Shown here piece after piece: positions 45,384-57,214 of a stretch of 64,000 bases of DNA. Numbering within the stretch: position 1 is the stretch's first letter; each line of letters starts with the position of its first letter. The position numbers and the translations under genes are program-made. Location of the stretch: the NCBI GenBank assembly GCA_018257865.1, contig JAEUBA010000002.1, positions 868,001 to 932,000 of the forward strand, written 5' to 3'. Source of the stretch: Stereocaulon alpinum (taxonomy: Eukaryota > Ascomycota > Lecanoromycetes > Lecanorales > Stereocaulaceae). The notes beneath the pieces are model-generated. The model was not told where the DNA came from. It saw only the letters and a program-made list of their open reading frames with translations, and did no database searches.

Positions 45384-46407
45384 TCACTCTTGTACCAAGT
45401 CCATCATCCTTCCTCGCACGCCAGCATTAACGACCCCACCAACGCCAAAAGCAGGCACAATCCTGCCCATTCTCGCAAAGCTACTCCCAAGCCAATCCCT
45501 GCTTACTTTTCCCACTCTTGCTCTCCAGTCAACCCCGTTGCCCATAGGTCGATTATAGAGGTCCAGGCCCCAAAGATGTAAAGGCGTGCTCAACAGCTGA
45601 ATCCCTGCCGGCGCAAGAAATTGTGCGACACTCGCTCTGCTCACCTGCTTCTCCACCTCCTTCGAGATGGGTAGCAGCGGTGCGATTATGGGCGGTAAAT
45701 TGAAAGAAGCAAAGATAGTCATCGAGTCCCGTAGCGTGAAAAGTAAATAACTAGCCAAGGGTATCGTTTTCGCTGCCGATCCAGCTATTCCTGGAGGTGG
45801 TCCGAACATCTTAGCGAACTGGCTGTCTTTGTAGAGGCAAAGAGACATGTTAACGCTTGTGGTGGCAAGGAACTTGGAGGGACCCGATGTTGTAGCATTC
45901 GCGGGCTTATTTGAGACGGTGCTGCTGAGAGTATCGACTGTGTTGGCTGTAGCATAGGTGCTGAAGTATAGGGCTGTTATCAGGAGAGTTGGTTTTGAGG
46001 TGAGGAACCGGTGGGGGCGGGTGAGGAGGGAATAGAATGAGTTGGCGATTGAAGTGCGAAGGGTGGAGCGGTTGGAGGCTTTTTCGATGATGGCGCTGGT
46101 GAGTAGTCAGTGAGTGCACCAACAATAGCGTAGATTTCATCTACCAAAGGGGCTTCGCGTGAGAGCGGACATACCGGTCAATCATAGTAATTAGGGGCGC
46201 AACGAGACCAGAAGCACAGGCAGCTGCCGTGACATCTGCCGTGACCCGCCATGGCAGGTCTTTCGTGTTCCACTTGTGTTCTTTGAGAGGAATGATCGAG
46301 GAAGGCTTTGGGGGAGTTCGCGAAACTATGACGTTAGGGGGAGCATGGAATTGGTTTTGGTCTCTGATGGCCTCTTCGAGACCATTCCGATTGATGTTAC
46401 GCGTCAT
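45384..46407 (-). CDS. Conserved fungal membrane protein, probably mitochondrial
   Basis: Two exons join in phase (CG|GTATGT to CACCAG|C). Exon 1 starts MTRNINRNGLEEAIRDQNQF and contains WRVTADVTAAACASGLVAPL followed by ITMIDR. Exon 2 continues AIIEKASNRSTLRTSIANSF, LFTLRDSMTIFASFNLPPII and LAPAGIQLLSTPLHLWGLDL. Segments around LITALYFSTYATANTVDTL, the RDSMTIFASF region and the APAGIQLLS region are likely membrane-spanning or membrane-associated. The mix of Ser/Thr-rich helices and repeated hydrophobic segments resembles fungal inner-membrane proteins of unknown role. I recognise the overall pattern as conserved in Pezizomycotina but cannot name a characterised family. Mitochondrial location is an inference. 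Confidence 0.72.
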
Positions 46408-46696
46408 AACCTGCAGGGCACTTTTGTGAGTGTGTAATGCTCCATTCCAAGGCTCCGAGCTTGCTGGTGGTGAGGAAGATGAGCAAGTGACACGAAGATT
46501 GAACGATCAACTCCTGCAAGGTACAAAAATTTGGTTTGGTGGCTTGCTCGCGCCGATGCCGGCCCTAAGCAAACCGTTAGGGCACGCGAGCTCCACTATA
46601 TAAATCTACAACGGTGCTTAACGCCTCTTACTGCATCAGGTGGCTCTCTAGATCACCATGATAAGATGGGTGTAACGATTTGAGAACTTTTAGATA

Positions 46697-48234
46697 CTAG
46701 AAAATGTTATTGGACAGGGTATCAAGCTTCGCAGGCGGCCCTCGATCAATAGCGTGGAATCCTTCTGGCGTGATCTTGATTGCTCCCGCTGAGGCAAGCT
46801 GGGAATCATTAGCCAAAGTTCGTCTCTTCTTGACAAGAGGGAATGCTTACAGCTCTGCTTAAATCATCTATCAAATCCTCTGCATCTTCAATCCCGACAC
46901 AAAGGCGGATAATGTCTTCTGGCAGTGCCCGCTCCTGCCTCGTCTTCGCATCAATACTTGCATGACTCATGCGGCATGGCATGCTGATCAAGCTGTTGAC
47001 ACAACCGAAGCTGACGCTTATTGCCCACAGCTTTGCTGCCTCCACTATGCGTTCGCTGATTTGAACACTTCCTGTCTCGAATGACAGTACAGCGCCAGCG
47101 CCACGTGCCATAGTATTATGTAGTTCGTATTGAGGGTGTGACTTGAGGCCAGGGTATCGCACCTTGAAGCCATGAGCTTCTAGGAACTCGGCTATCCTTT
47201 GGGCATTTGATTGCTGTTGCTCCATACGGACTTTGAGTGTTTTTATACCTCTCATGAGTAGCCATGAGTCGAAAGGCGCCAGACCGCAACCCGAAGCATT
47301 GATCGTAAAGTACAACTTCTCACCAACAGCACTACTGTTGACAGCTAGTACACCTGCCATCAAGTCATGATGACCGGAGAGGTATTTCGTCCCACTCTCG
47401 TAGACTATGTCCGCTCCCAACTCCAAAGGGTTTTGCAGTAGAGGTGACAGCATGGTGTTGTCCACAGCCACTAAAACCTGTGGATTTGCTTCGTGTGCGA
47501 GTCTAGCTATTGTAGGAATGTCGACGATCTTGATTAAAGGATTAGTCGGAGTTTCCAGGAGTACAATGGCAGTCTTAGGTCCAAGGACACGCTGTACCGA
47601 GTCGGGGTTGGTGGTATCGACATGATGCACGATGATCCCGCCGTGTGTGGAAAGATATTTAAGCAGTCGATTAGTTCCGCCGTATAGATCATCACCAGTA
47701 ACAACTTCATCGCCCGGCCGTAGTAAGCGCGTTATAACGTCCAGAGCACCCATACCAGAAGCAACCACAAGTGCACGTTCCGCCCGCATGATTTTGGCAA
47801 GGTGTCGCTCAAGATGCGTTCGTGTTGGGTTGCCAGATCGTGTGTAGTCATATTCGCCCTCCCCACTTGCTGAAGTTTGCTTGAATGTAGCAGACTAGAG
47901 TGACAAAGTGTATTAGCAGGGGCCCAAAGCTAAGCTTACCGAGAGCCGATGGTGAGTTTGTGCTCTGGTCTAGAGTACAGGATCTATAGCCACCCACCTG
48001 ATATATTGGCGTACTGCTTGCATTGTACTGGTCTGATCCTTCTGTGTACACTAGCTCTGTTGCGATAGCGTACCGTTTCCCATTTCGGGGGCTTGATGGA
48101 GCGGGCGAAGGGGGGAAATCATGGCCGTCTAAGTCGATTTTGGAGACAGCTTTGCCTAAAACCTTCGCCGTTCGTGATGAACTCGACTCGGAGCCATGTC
48201 CCCCTAGTTCTAGCGGCGAGTCTGACATGTTCAT
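46697..48234 (-). CDS. str3: Cystathionine beta-lyase (Cys/Met PLP enzyme)
   Basis: This PLP enzyme cleaves cystathionine to homocysteine in methionine synthesis. Exon 1 (48234, MNMSDSPLELGGHG) ends with YNASSTPIYQ. A short intron leads to SATFKQTSASGEGEYDYTRS, GNPTRTHLERHLAKIM and VVASGMGALDVITRLL, the PLP phosphate site. Further on are NPLIKIVDIPTIARLAHE, VAVDNTMLSPLLQNPLEL and YESGTKYLSGHHDLMAGVLA, which contains the catalytic lysine. INASGCGLAPFDSWLLMRGI and GCVNSLISMPCRMSHASIDA give the substrate site. A last small exon adds LASAGAIKITPEGFHAIDRG and ends at 46697. The 126-residue N-terminal segment is partly low-complexity and absent from bacterial enzymes. The overall pattern is closer to fungal Str3/MetG than to gamma-synthase, but reaction specificity is inferred. 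Confidence 0.92.
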
Positions 48235-49042
48235 GGAGAACTTGGCTGACCTGAAGCCTGCTGTGACCGCCTCTTTGTTTCCCTTTCTGAGCCACTCTTA
48301 GGTCCAATTGTCAGGGTAAGAGAGGCTTCTTCAGTGCAGAAATCAGTAAGATATTTCTGGTACTATTGGTTTTTGGTGTGGAGTAGGAATGGGGGTGTTT
48401 CTAGGTGCGTTTTAGGAGTAGAGTCATTTACTGGAGAGCGACTCCCCTCGGGCTCGGGTTTGCTGCAACGGACGCTAAGGAATGATGCCATGAATAGTAA
48501 AGCCACATCGTTTCCTGATATGCCAACGCTGGGCCCCCCCTCGCCCCCCTCAATTGCAGTCCAGCCTCCAACAGCTAACGTCATACATCTCCGAGAGAGT
48601 AATATCTACATAGGTGACTCCATGTACAAACCTAGGTTCAGAGCTTTTTAGGGTCGACGGGCTCCGTCTTTCAGCTAGATAACCTATGTTGCATGTAGGA
48701 GACATGTCTCTGAGTCTCGCTACATGAAGAAGGTGTCGTTATAACAAGATCATATGTCGCTTCTGGCTTGTCTGGATCAACAAAGTTACTGAACGCGAAT
48801 TAGGGCTCAAAGAATGTTCAGGCGAAATGGATAGCTTAGAAAAATCTGTTATAATGCCGAATGGTGTAGAACTCAAGTAGTGCTAAACGCCGATACGGAG
48901 CGTCAGAATTTAAGGTACAATGGGTGGGGTATCACGAAATCAGTCGTCACAACGCCCCGCTATTGACGCTGTGCCTATTTGCTGTGAAGACTCGCTAAGT
49001 AGTATTCATCTTTCATATAAACAGCCGTGATGCATTGCGGTA
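48235..49042. other. Intergenic
   Basis: About 800 bp between the cystathionine lyase start and the 3' end of the RING-PHD gene. A plus-strand frame at 48334-48651 has no motif and overlaps the lyase promoter. Nothing is supported. Confidence 0.5.
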
Positions 49043-50959
49043 TCAGGTCGATGCTTTGAGTGACTGAACAGCCTTTGCTACTTCTTCACGGGCAAGACGC
49101 TCCCAGGACTCCCGAGCCTCCCCCTCAAGGCTTCCATTCTCGCCCACCTTCTCGTACAACATGCGTGAGACATTGCGGTTGATATCTGTATATTGGTCTT
49201 TCGAGACCACGGTCGGGTAATGTGGCTTCAGCGCAGCAGTGACCATTTTCTGCAGCTCAGACTTAGTGGATAATGGCATGTTACGTGAGGGCGAGGTGTC
49301 GCTGGATCTAGGTGGGGGGCTCGAGCCTTGTGTGACGGGGCGTGACTGCCGACGGTCTTTAAGAGCTTGTCGTGACCTGCTAGAAGGCCGGTAGGTAAGG
49401 GTAGTATTGGGAGGAGACCTCTCTGGCGAGAACTCTGGAGGAGGATATATCGGTTCGACTTTGGATGTTAAAGACAGGGGAGAGCCCGGACGAGTAGACA
49501 AAGATGGAGGCGGAGTTGTGGATCTTGCCCGAGGAGTAGCATGATTCGAGGTAGTTGGCGACGCTCCAGGCGACGATGTTTGCGGTGAGGAATGATTTGT
49601 AGCAGATTGCATGGACCAGCGAGACTGGCCTTTAGTCTCATCAGGAGCACTGGAGGTTTCAATTTCTTTGAGCATCGACTGAAGGAAGCTTGGCCCATTG
49701 CTCTGAGTAGCAAGATTGTGTGCGTTGAGATTCCGCGACGATGAAGGTCCAGCACCAGACCCTCGTCTTGAGCCGGATGGTTCTGCGAAGGCGCTGGAAG
49801 AAGCCTCAGGTTGATCGATCGCTCGTCGTGTCCTAGGTCTTTTCAGAGGCCGTTGCGGTTGAGTGACAGGTTCATTTTCGGAAGGGGAAGTGGTGGCAGA
49901 TTTTCGCTTCCTCTTCGGGGTCGGATCAAGTTCAATCTCCTTTGCTTTCTCCAGGGCATTCCATGCGAGTATCTCTTCACGGGACTCTGGCTCCGAGATT
50001 TTTGGATGCTCGCGTACTGCATGGATATCCAGAAGTGCTGACGCCGTGTCTCGGAATCTATTTGCGCCACCTTGCCTCTCCGCAATCTGAAACCTTCGCT
50101 CCCATGCTCGAAAATCACGCCGTTGAGAAGAAGCTCGTTGCGCGCGATCAATTCGAGCAGTATCGGAACCTTCGTCGAAGGGGAAATCAAGGTCGAGATT
50201 GAGGTTGTCCCAAACCGACTGCCAAACACGGGCCCAATTGGAAGAAGTGACTTGATTGCGATTTCGCACTTGCCGTTGTTGCCCACGGGTACGTCTGTCC
50301 ACTGGATTGTGTGACCGCGCTGCAGGCTGCGTGGAGCTGGGTGGACACACTCTCTCAATGGCTCTTTGGGTAGCGCATGTCTCGCAGAACCAGTGACCAA
50401 TAGGTACATCATCTAAGTCCACGCAGTATGTATGATAGTACGTATCACAGCCGTCACACTGAAGAAGTAACTCTTCATTATCATCGTCACCACATAGAGG
50501 ACAGGGTTGGTCTTCGAGCTCTTCGTCATCATATTCCTCGATAAGCATTGAGGGATCGACATCTGCGATTTGAGTTCGGTCGCTGACAGCGTAAGAGGAG
50601 ACGACCGGGCCTACCTTCGTGTTAGCAAGGATCGGAAATACTGTATGAAGACCACTTATCAACTTACCCCCAACTCTGGCAAGAAGGTCTACCTGGTTGA
50701 AGCTTTGACGACAAATAGGACAACTATTGGCCCGCTCGACCCATGGTTTCAGGCATTCGTTGTGCAAATCGTGTCCGCAGGGCAAGAGATGAGCTATCAT
50801 CTCTGACTCATGGTCATTGGGGGTTGGTGACGGCCGGGAAGTACTGGGTACTAGGCCGCGATGATCGTCATTCTCCGGTTTGATAGCTGGAACCAAAGGG
50901 TGGGGTAAAGCATTGGCGCTTTCGAGGTCGCCGAGACAGACAATGCATGTCCCTGACAT
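49043..50959 (-). CDS. RING and PHD finger protein (PHRF1/Asr1-like)
   Basis: The N-terminus carries a RING finger: TCIVCLGDLE, then HLLPCGHDLHNECLKPWVER and CPICRQSF. A PHD finger follows at about residues 150-200: QPCPLCGDDDNEELLLQCDG, CDTYYHTYCVDLDDVP and GHWFCETCATQ. The middle is charged, with RARRDFRAWERRF-like helices and nuclear-localisation-like KRKRKSA and KRPRTRR. A Ser/Pro-rich stretch follows, and then a conserved C-terminal helical domain (SKSELQKMVTAALKPHYPTV, then DINRNVSRMLYEKVG). RING-PHD tandems such as PHRF1 and Asr1 bind RNA polymerase II C-terminal repeats or act as E3 ligases; that role is inferred. A 57-nt stretch at 50667-50611 has GT...AG ends (GTAAGT, GGTAG) and no in-frame stop. 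It is therefore a probable intron whose retention would add 19 residues. Confidence 0.9.
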   Translation of the reverse strand: MSGTCIVCLGDLESANALPHPLVPAIKPENDDHRGLVPSTSRPSPTPNDHESEMIAHLLPCGHDLHNECLKPWVERANSCPICRQSFNQVDLLARVGGKLISGLHTVFPILANTKVGPVVSSYAVSDRTQIADVDPSMLIEEYDDEELEDQPCPLCGDDDNEELLLQCDGCDTYYHTYCVDLDDVPIGHWFCETCATQRAIERVCPPSSTQPAARSHNPVDRRTRGQQRQVRNRNQVTSSNWARVWQSVWDNLNLDLDFPFDEGSDTARIDRAQRASSQRRDFRAWERRFQIAERQGGANRFRDTASALLDIHAVREHPKISEPESREEILAWNALEKAKEIELDPTPKRKRKSATTSPSENEPVTQPQRPLKRPRTRRAIDQPEASSSAFAEPSGSRRGSGAGPSSSRNLNAHNLATQSNGPSFLQSMLKEIETSSAPDETKGQSRWSMQSATNHSSPQTSSPGASPTTSNHATPRARSTTPPPSLSTRPGSPLSLTSKVEPIYPPPEFSPERSPPNTTLTYRPSSRSRQALKDRRQSRPVTQGSSPPPRSSDTSPSRNMPLSTKSELQKMVTAALKPHYPTVVSKDQYTDINRNVSRMLYEKVGENGSLEGEARESWERLAREEVAKAVQSLKAST

Positions 50960-52556
50960 CTTGATGGATGAGCGTATGTTTTTTAGAAAGTGATTTTGTA
51001 GGAAAAGTCATGAATTTGGGGGAAATGGTGTTTGGTGGTAAAGTCAAGGTTGAAGAAAGTAAGGTTGCTGATGCAGGCAGAATGGATTTTGTACCGGCGG
51101 AAGCGAAGCGCGCCGATCCTGCGCTAGTGGATTGGGGGGCTCATGATCATGCAGGCAGACCTTGATGATTCAGTGCGCAATTTGAGTAAAGTGACTGAAA
51201 TTGTGAATGACCGCAAAGTGAAGATGGTAGAAGATAAGAAGAAAATACGCTTCGATATTTGCTTGTACAGTCGAAATTCAGTAGAAATGCTAGTTCCTGA
51301 CTGACAAACCTGCTCCCTGGAAACGAACCTCTATGCTTGACCGCTCGCTAGGCACTTTTTGCGCTAAGCGTAGCTTTTCATCTAATCGGTCTTTTTGACT
51401 GGTTACAGCCAGAGAAAAGTACGCAACGTCTGCGGCTAAGTATTCGCGTCCCAGGTCTTAGATAGGGGAGCTGAGATGCAATGCCACGTTTCGTTAGCGA
51501 TGGATGGATCGTGCTGAGCCAGTAACAAGCTGCAGGGAAAGCTCATGTACCCAGGGGCCCCTGAGACTCGATTATGGCTCGTTAAGGCATCTCATTCCGG
51601 CGGCGAAGCCGGCAAAGCAAGTCTTGAAGAAAACATCTATGTTTTGGAAGAGGCATGTCACGTAAAGTAGGTTCGATGCCCTTCTTGCGCCATCCACGAC
51701 GCTAAGGCAGTCGTCCTCATTGTCAAAGGCTGACATCGAGGTTTCTAATGTTGTTGACTGCAGCTGTGTACTGTCGACGAACGGCTTGACAACGATAGGT
51801 TCCATAAGGGAGCGCATCGATAAGCCATTGTAGCTATAGAGATGTATTGGACCTCATTTTCTTATCTTATCCACCAGATATCTGTCCAAAGAGGACTTCG
51901 TAGGTTATGGGGCAGCTGCTTCGGGCGTGCTGTCGCGGAGACCTTTGGACTGCTACCGTATCGCAGTCACAAGATATGGTATTGCGAGATAGGCGCGGAA
52001 ATCGTCTAGCCCGTTTCGATGGAAAGGTGCCATATACGTAGGCAGATGCGACCAAAGTCAAGATCTCCTGATTGTACGCTTGGATTTGATGTTCAACTGC
52101 GACGTGGCCGTGTCATTGAGGCAAGGCAAATTTTGCACGTCCGTCATCCGCCTCGCAGCGAACGCGCACCGTCCATATCCCTGGATTGCAAAGACCACAT
52201 CTTCATCGGGCACCTCGTCATCTCAACTATTCACAATAGAGGACAAGATAGGTGCCGAAGGTTGATTGATGATGGTGATGTTCGAGAAGGAAGTAGAAAG
52301 GCTCGGAGAGATGAGGTCGTGTGAAGATCTCTCTCGCTAGCGGGTGTCAGTCTTGGCGCCTTTAACCTGATCAATCATCTACTCCGTCTACCGAGGTCTG
52401 CCACAGCATCTCTATAGCTTTCTTGGGTATAAAGGTTTCCTATTCCCTGTTTTTATTCTGCGTTCGTTGGTGCTTTAGTCATATAGTGTTCCTCTATTGC
52501 TACCAATTTTCCGTTTCGCAGTCAAATCTAGACCTTTTATTCGAACAATAGCCGTT
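50960..52556. other. Long intergenic region with weak coding hints
   Basis: About 1.6 kb. A minus-strand frame at 51572-51817 (MEPIVVKPFVDSTQL, LYVTCLFQNIDVFFKTCFAG) and a plus-strand frame at 52080-52265 (SVIRLAANAHRPYPWIAKTT) read like protein but lack any motif or splice partner. They may be relics. No mobile element ends were found. Confidence 0.45.
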
Positions 52557-53857
52557 ATGCCTCCAAATGAGAAACAATATGAGCTGATAGTATTGGGTGC
52601 CACTGGTCATACGGGGAAGCTCTGTGCAGAACACATTGCAACAAGTCTACCGACGTCTCTCAAGTGGGCCGTTGCTGGTCGATCGCGGTCAAAGCTGTCA
52701 TCCCTAGCAGCCGAATTGCAAACGTTGAACGCTGATCGCGTGCAACCTAGTAAGTCTTTTACTTTTGGCTTGGATCAGTTCTTGCTCACCTTAAGTCAGG
52801 CATCGAAGTGGCTTCTTTGGATCCTCAAGACCTAGATATTCTGACACGCAAGACCAAAGTTCTAATCAATACAGTTGGACCCTACTATCTATACAGTACC
52901 CCAGTCGTTGAAGCCTGTGCCAAGAATGGGACTCACTATCTCGATGTGACCGGGGAGTCGCCATGGGTCCTAGAAATGATCAAAAAGTATCACAATACAG
53001 CAAAAGCCAACCACGCAGTCATAATCCCTGAAATCGGCATTGAATCTGCACCATCCGACTTGCTGGCGTTTGCTTTGACCCAATTGATCAGAAAAGAACT
53101 TTCGATTGGCACTCGGGAAGTAGTTGCTTCTATGCACCAGCTCCACGGAACTCCCTCTGGCGGTACGGCAGCAACTGCCCTGGGGATCCTGGATCATTAC
53201 AGTATTAGAGACGTGGCAAAGTCTGCTGGTACATGGGCATCTTCTCCTGTTCCTAGGACCGGCGAAGAGGATGGACCGTCACTTCTCAGCAAGATCTTTG
53301 GCGTTCGCACCATCCCTGGGTTGGGAACAATGACAAGCTCCATCTCGGCTGGTCCAAATGTAGCCACTGTGCAAAGAAGCTGGGGTTTGCTTGAAGGTGG
53401 CAAGCTTTACGGACCGAAATTTACCTTCCATGAATACATGGGAGTTCGGAACATTGCTATTGGCGTAGTTGCGCACTTTGCCTTACTGTTGAGTTCGTTG
53501 GCTGTCACTCTACCGCCCGTTCGCTGGCTTGCTAAGAAGTTCTTCTATGCCCCTGGATCAGGCCCTACAAAGGAACAATCGCAGAGAGAAGTGCTTGAAT
53601 ATAGAGCTATCGCTACGGCTGACCAGGATGCACCCAACCCAAAGCGAGCGTTTGCCAGGTTTCGATGGGACGGTAGTCTCTACTATTTCACGGGTGTGTG
53701 TCTTGCAGAAGCAGCTATGGTAATGCTGAACGACGATGAGTTACTACAGCGACTGGATGGTGGAATACTCACGCCTGCAACACTTGGCCAGCCTTTCATT
53801 GATCGAATGAAGAACGCCGGCATGATCTTTGAGGTTGAGTTCATGCCTGATCATTGA
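52557..53857 (+). CDS. Saccharopine dehydrogenase-like oxidoreductase
   Basis: The start at 52557 (MPPNEKQYELIVLGATGHTG) opens a Rossmann domain with the dinucleotide loop GATGHTGKLC. A short intron (GTAAGT to AGTCAG, about 52750-52799) joins ADRVQP to IEVASLDPQDLD. The exon 2 motifs are VLINTVGPYYLYSTPVVEAC, NGTHYLDVTGESPWVLEMI and IPEIGIESAPSDLLAFAL, characteristic of SCCPDH/trans-acting enoyl reductase-type proteins. A hydrophobic stretch near residues 285-305 (AIGVVAHFALLLSSLAVTLP) suggests membrane or lipid-droplet attachment, as in the human and plant relatives. The domain ends with RFRWDGSLYYFTGVCLAEAA and LGQPFIDRMKNAGMIFEVEF. Length is about 417 residues. The natural substrate is unknown; true saccharopine activity is not implied. 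Confidence 0.9.
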
Positions 53858-54179
53858 ATGCATAGTTTTACCCCCACCTACGTCTACGCTCAGTATAGTG
53901 CAAAACCTTGAACGATCTGAGAAGCGTCATAGCCACTATATGCTGGCTCCACGACAACCACAACCTTATAGTCACGTAGAGTAAATTGTACCCCTCATGA
54001 CCTAGCCATCAATGTTTGAGCGAACAATTGGCCTGTTACCATCTTAAGGCTTTATTTACAGCGCTGAGAAGACCACAATCGATTTGCCGCGAACAACGTC
54101 AAACAACTACTAGGTATATCATACCAAAGCATCACAACTACAGAACTCTAGAGAGGTACTTGCGACCGTCGAACCTTTC

Positions 54180-54446
54180 GTGAAGCCTCCCATTGCCATG
54201 GGACAAAAACCAACCCTTCCTCTCACAACAACGAACACACCTCACGCCGCCACACCTTCAACTCAGTCGTACATGGCTGTCACATCAAACCCTAACCAAA
54301 TGACTCAGCACATACTTCCGTCGGACGGCCAGAGAACAACAGCAGCAGGAGGCAGCATGGAGACTACAATTATGAGGAACGCAGATGGCACGATCACCAC
54401 GATCATAGGGGTGACAGGACCCACCAAGACCCATGTCGTTGAGTAA
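54180..54446 (+). CDS. Small Thr-rich ORF of uncertain status
   Basis: An 88-codon frame (MKPPIAMGQKPTLPL to TKTHVVE). It is rich in Thr, Ser and Pro, except for METTIMRNADGTITTIIGVT near the end, which looks ordered. No family is recognised. An ORF of similar length lies on the other strand. It could be a short secreted or regulatory peptide gene, or chance. Confidence 0.3.
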   Translation: MKPPIAMGQKPTLPLTTTNTPHAATPSTQSYMAVTSNPNQMTQHILPSDGQRTTAAGGSMETTIMRNADGTITTIIGVTGPTKTHVVE

Positions 54447-55132
54447 GCATACACTCTTTCATGATGCCCAACGCACCATAGCATGACCAGCACCTCTATC
54501 ACCCCACGACACAATCATGAAGAACGACAAGTCCGAACACGTATAAACACCAACCCCCCAACGACGAGTATCATCCTCGCAACCCATAACCAACCAGACC
54601 AATTCCTACCAACAATCCACAGTCTCCAACCCCTCTAGTCCCCTTACGATCCACCAAACCGCCACCATACCCCAAGGAAGCACATGAGAGCTACACCACA
54701 CCCAGACGCCCAAGATCTAAGAACACGCAATCCTGTTTCCAACGTACTGAACCACAACCACCGGACCTTTCATCGCCTCATCAGCAACCAAAAATCTCCA
54801 ACGACTCACCACCCATCATCTCTGATTCGAAAGACGGTCCCGAGCTAAGTGCTCGGCACAGAGGGGTAGGACGTAAGAGGTCCCCTATGGAAACCGAGAG
54901 CGAGGACAGACACAGTAGAATCAGACTTATCCCTAGAATTATCGCTAGATCGTAGCAGTCTCAGCGAAAGTGATGAAAGTTACAAGTAATCGAGAAAAGT
55001 ATAAAGGGGAAACCAAATACTCACTGTACGCAACAGAATAGTAGAGATCCTTCCCACTTCATTCAAAGCACTGTGTCCAAGGCAAGTGAACAAACAAGCA
55101 CGAAGAACAGAATCTCAGAGAAAAAAAAAAAT

Positions 55133-55380
55133 TTAGTACTAAGTTAAGACTATTCCGCAGTAATCCAACGCATGACATAGACCATCGACATTAATAGCCC
55201 TGAGCCCCTTCGCCGCCTCTTAGCTAAGGCACACCCCCCATCTCATCTTCCTCGCAGAAATTAGAAAAAAGAGATAATATTAGTACTAAGTTGAAACTGT
55301 TCCACCGCAATCCAACGCATGACATAGAATATCGATATCCACAGCCCTGAGCCCTATCCTCGCCTCCTAGCCAAAGATAG
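55133..55380. repeat. Tandem direct duplication, unit about 147 bp
   Basis: TTAGTACTAAGTT begins at 55133 and again at 55280. About 100 bp after each start match closely (for example AATCCAACGCATGACATAGA and AGCCCTGAGCCC), with an estimated identity near 80%. An A-rich block precedes each copy. The copies are head-to-tail and lie just downstream of the minus-strand gene ending at 55465. Confidence 0.75.
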
Positions 55381-55464
55381 ACCCTTCATACCGTCCGCCT
55401 GAAAGCCAACCATTTCTGATTAACACACAATCCCGAACTCTCCCGCTTTCTCCCTGACCATTAC

Positions 55465-57214
55465 TCAGACGCCGGCGTCGTCAGCATCGTCTTTTGCGTC
55501 GGGCTCGCTCAAGTCTTTAGGCTCCTCTGAAGTCACGGTATTCTCATCCGCTTTCTCCTCGAACATTACTCGGACGCCAGCCGTGCCATTCTCGTCCTCT
55601 GCGTCGTCCTCGCTCAAGTTCTCAGGCTCCTCCAAAGTCACAGTGCGCTCATCTGCTTTCCATGCCTTATTCCTAGGCTGCAGACCTTCGACGGCAGTCC
55701 CCAGAGGACCAACAAGCAGGAGCAACGCTAGTGGTTTATCAGGCGAGTACCGCAGGGTGCGTCGCCCACGGAGGAAATCATCATGCTCTTGCTGAGCCTG
55801 GAAAAACCGAGTATTGTTTGGTGTTCGTAGCCGAGCTGGGAGACTTGACCGACGTTGTGCCTTGATCGGCACGTCGGTTTGTATTGGAAACAGTGCAAGC
55901 GGGCCAGATGACCTCGTCGGTGACAGAGGTGAAGATATCTCTAAATCTAACTCCGAACATGAGGCATCGTATCCGTCTCCGTCTGATAATTCAGATTTTG
56001 TGTGGAGTTTGACACCACCGAGCTCTCCAGAGTCTTCAGATTCTGTTGCGTCATCCTCGGTCGCAAATGCTGTTCGTTTTGCACCGCAGCCATAGGAATA
56101 TGGCCGATAGTCCCCCGCGTTGTTGCTCTCACGAACAATTCCCGAGTCTTTGCTACCTATCGAGCTCATCCGAGTTCGTCCGCTGTCTTCAGCCTTTTCA
56201 TCATGAGATCCCACAGTCCCTTGCCGAACGCGCTCGCAGATAAAGCGCAAAAGGTTTCCGGATCTGGCGCTCGTGCCATCACTGAGAAGCTCATACCACT
56301 TCTTCTTGTCTGAGGTGCTATACAAGAATAAGTCAGAGAAGGCGAGATAAAGCTCTTCACACTGTTCGGCGGTACAGTCTCGAAGTTGCGTTTTCCAAAA
56401 CTAATAATGTCAGCGCCTAAATCAAGAGCTCTGTCCACGATGTGCAACCTACTTTGGGGTCTCTAATAAGAGGTCCAATATGGGAATCGATGAGAACCTG
56501 CAACAGTCTCTTAAAAGCCTGATACTTGAGACGGACTTCCTCGTGCTTCTTGAACTCTGTAGGGCTAGCATGTATGGATTCGGGACGCCGTGATGTTTCG
56601 CTTTTCTCGTCGCTAGAAAGCCTCAAGCGGTCCGTCTCTATCTCAACAGGCTCTCCCACCGCGTTGGCCTCTGTGTCAATCATAGCCACGAAACGCTTGC
56701 GTTCCGATTCGGCGGAATCAAGATCACCTGGATTGCCCGTGATGCCGGCTATCCAGCGTTGAATGTTGAAAGTTGTCGACCTCGGATCGACGTCCTGGTC
56801 CATGAGATTGTTCCCCTCTTGCTCCTTGAACTCTTCAGGGATAGAATATATGGACTCGGGGTGCCATGAGCCCTCGCTTTTCCCATCGTCAGATGGATGA
56901 AACCCGTCGTTCGTCTTTGGTTGAACAGGCTTTTGCATAACATCGGTCTCTTTGGCCATCATAGCCACGACACGCTGGCATTCCAGCACGGCTGCATCGA
57001 CATCGTCTCTGTTGAAGATTTTAGCTCTCCTATATCGTGCATTGGCAGCGATCCACCTCGAATCAATGCCCAGTTCAGGAAGGTCCGCATCCACAAAAGG
57101 TTGCATCGGCACAGTTTCAGTGAGTAAGGTATGATCGGGCGTCAACATTGGCTTGGAATTCTCTTTCGAGTTTGGGGAATCAGGGCGCAGTTTGCCACTG
57201 ACGGGCTTAGACAT
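55465..57214 (-). CDS. Unknown fungal protein with internal duplications
   Basis: Two exons: 57214 to about 56453 (MSKPVSGKLRPDSPNSKENS), then about 56401 to 55465 after an intron near IRDPK. An ordered helical segment spans the junction: VRLKYQAFKRLLQVLIDSHI then LRDCTAEQCEELYLAFSDLF. The remaining parts are acidic and Ser-rich. Two modules of about 80 residues in exon 1 are homologous (RWIA ... DDGKSEGSWHPESIYSIPEE and RWIA ... SDEKSETSRRPESIHASPTE). At the C-terminus a 30-residue acidic unit is repeated (TVTLEEPENLSEDDAEDENG and TVTSEEPKDLSEPDAKDDAD). I do not recognise the family. It looks fast-evolving and lineage-restricted. Confidence 0.75.
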
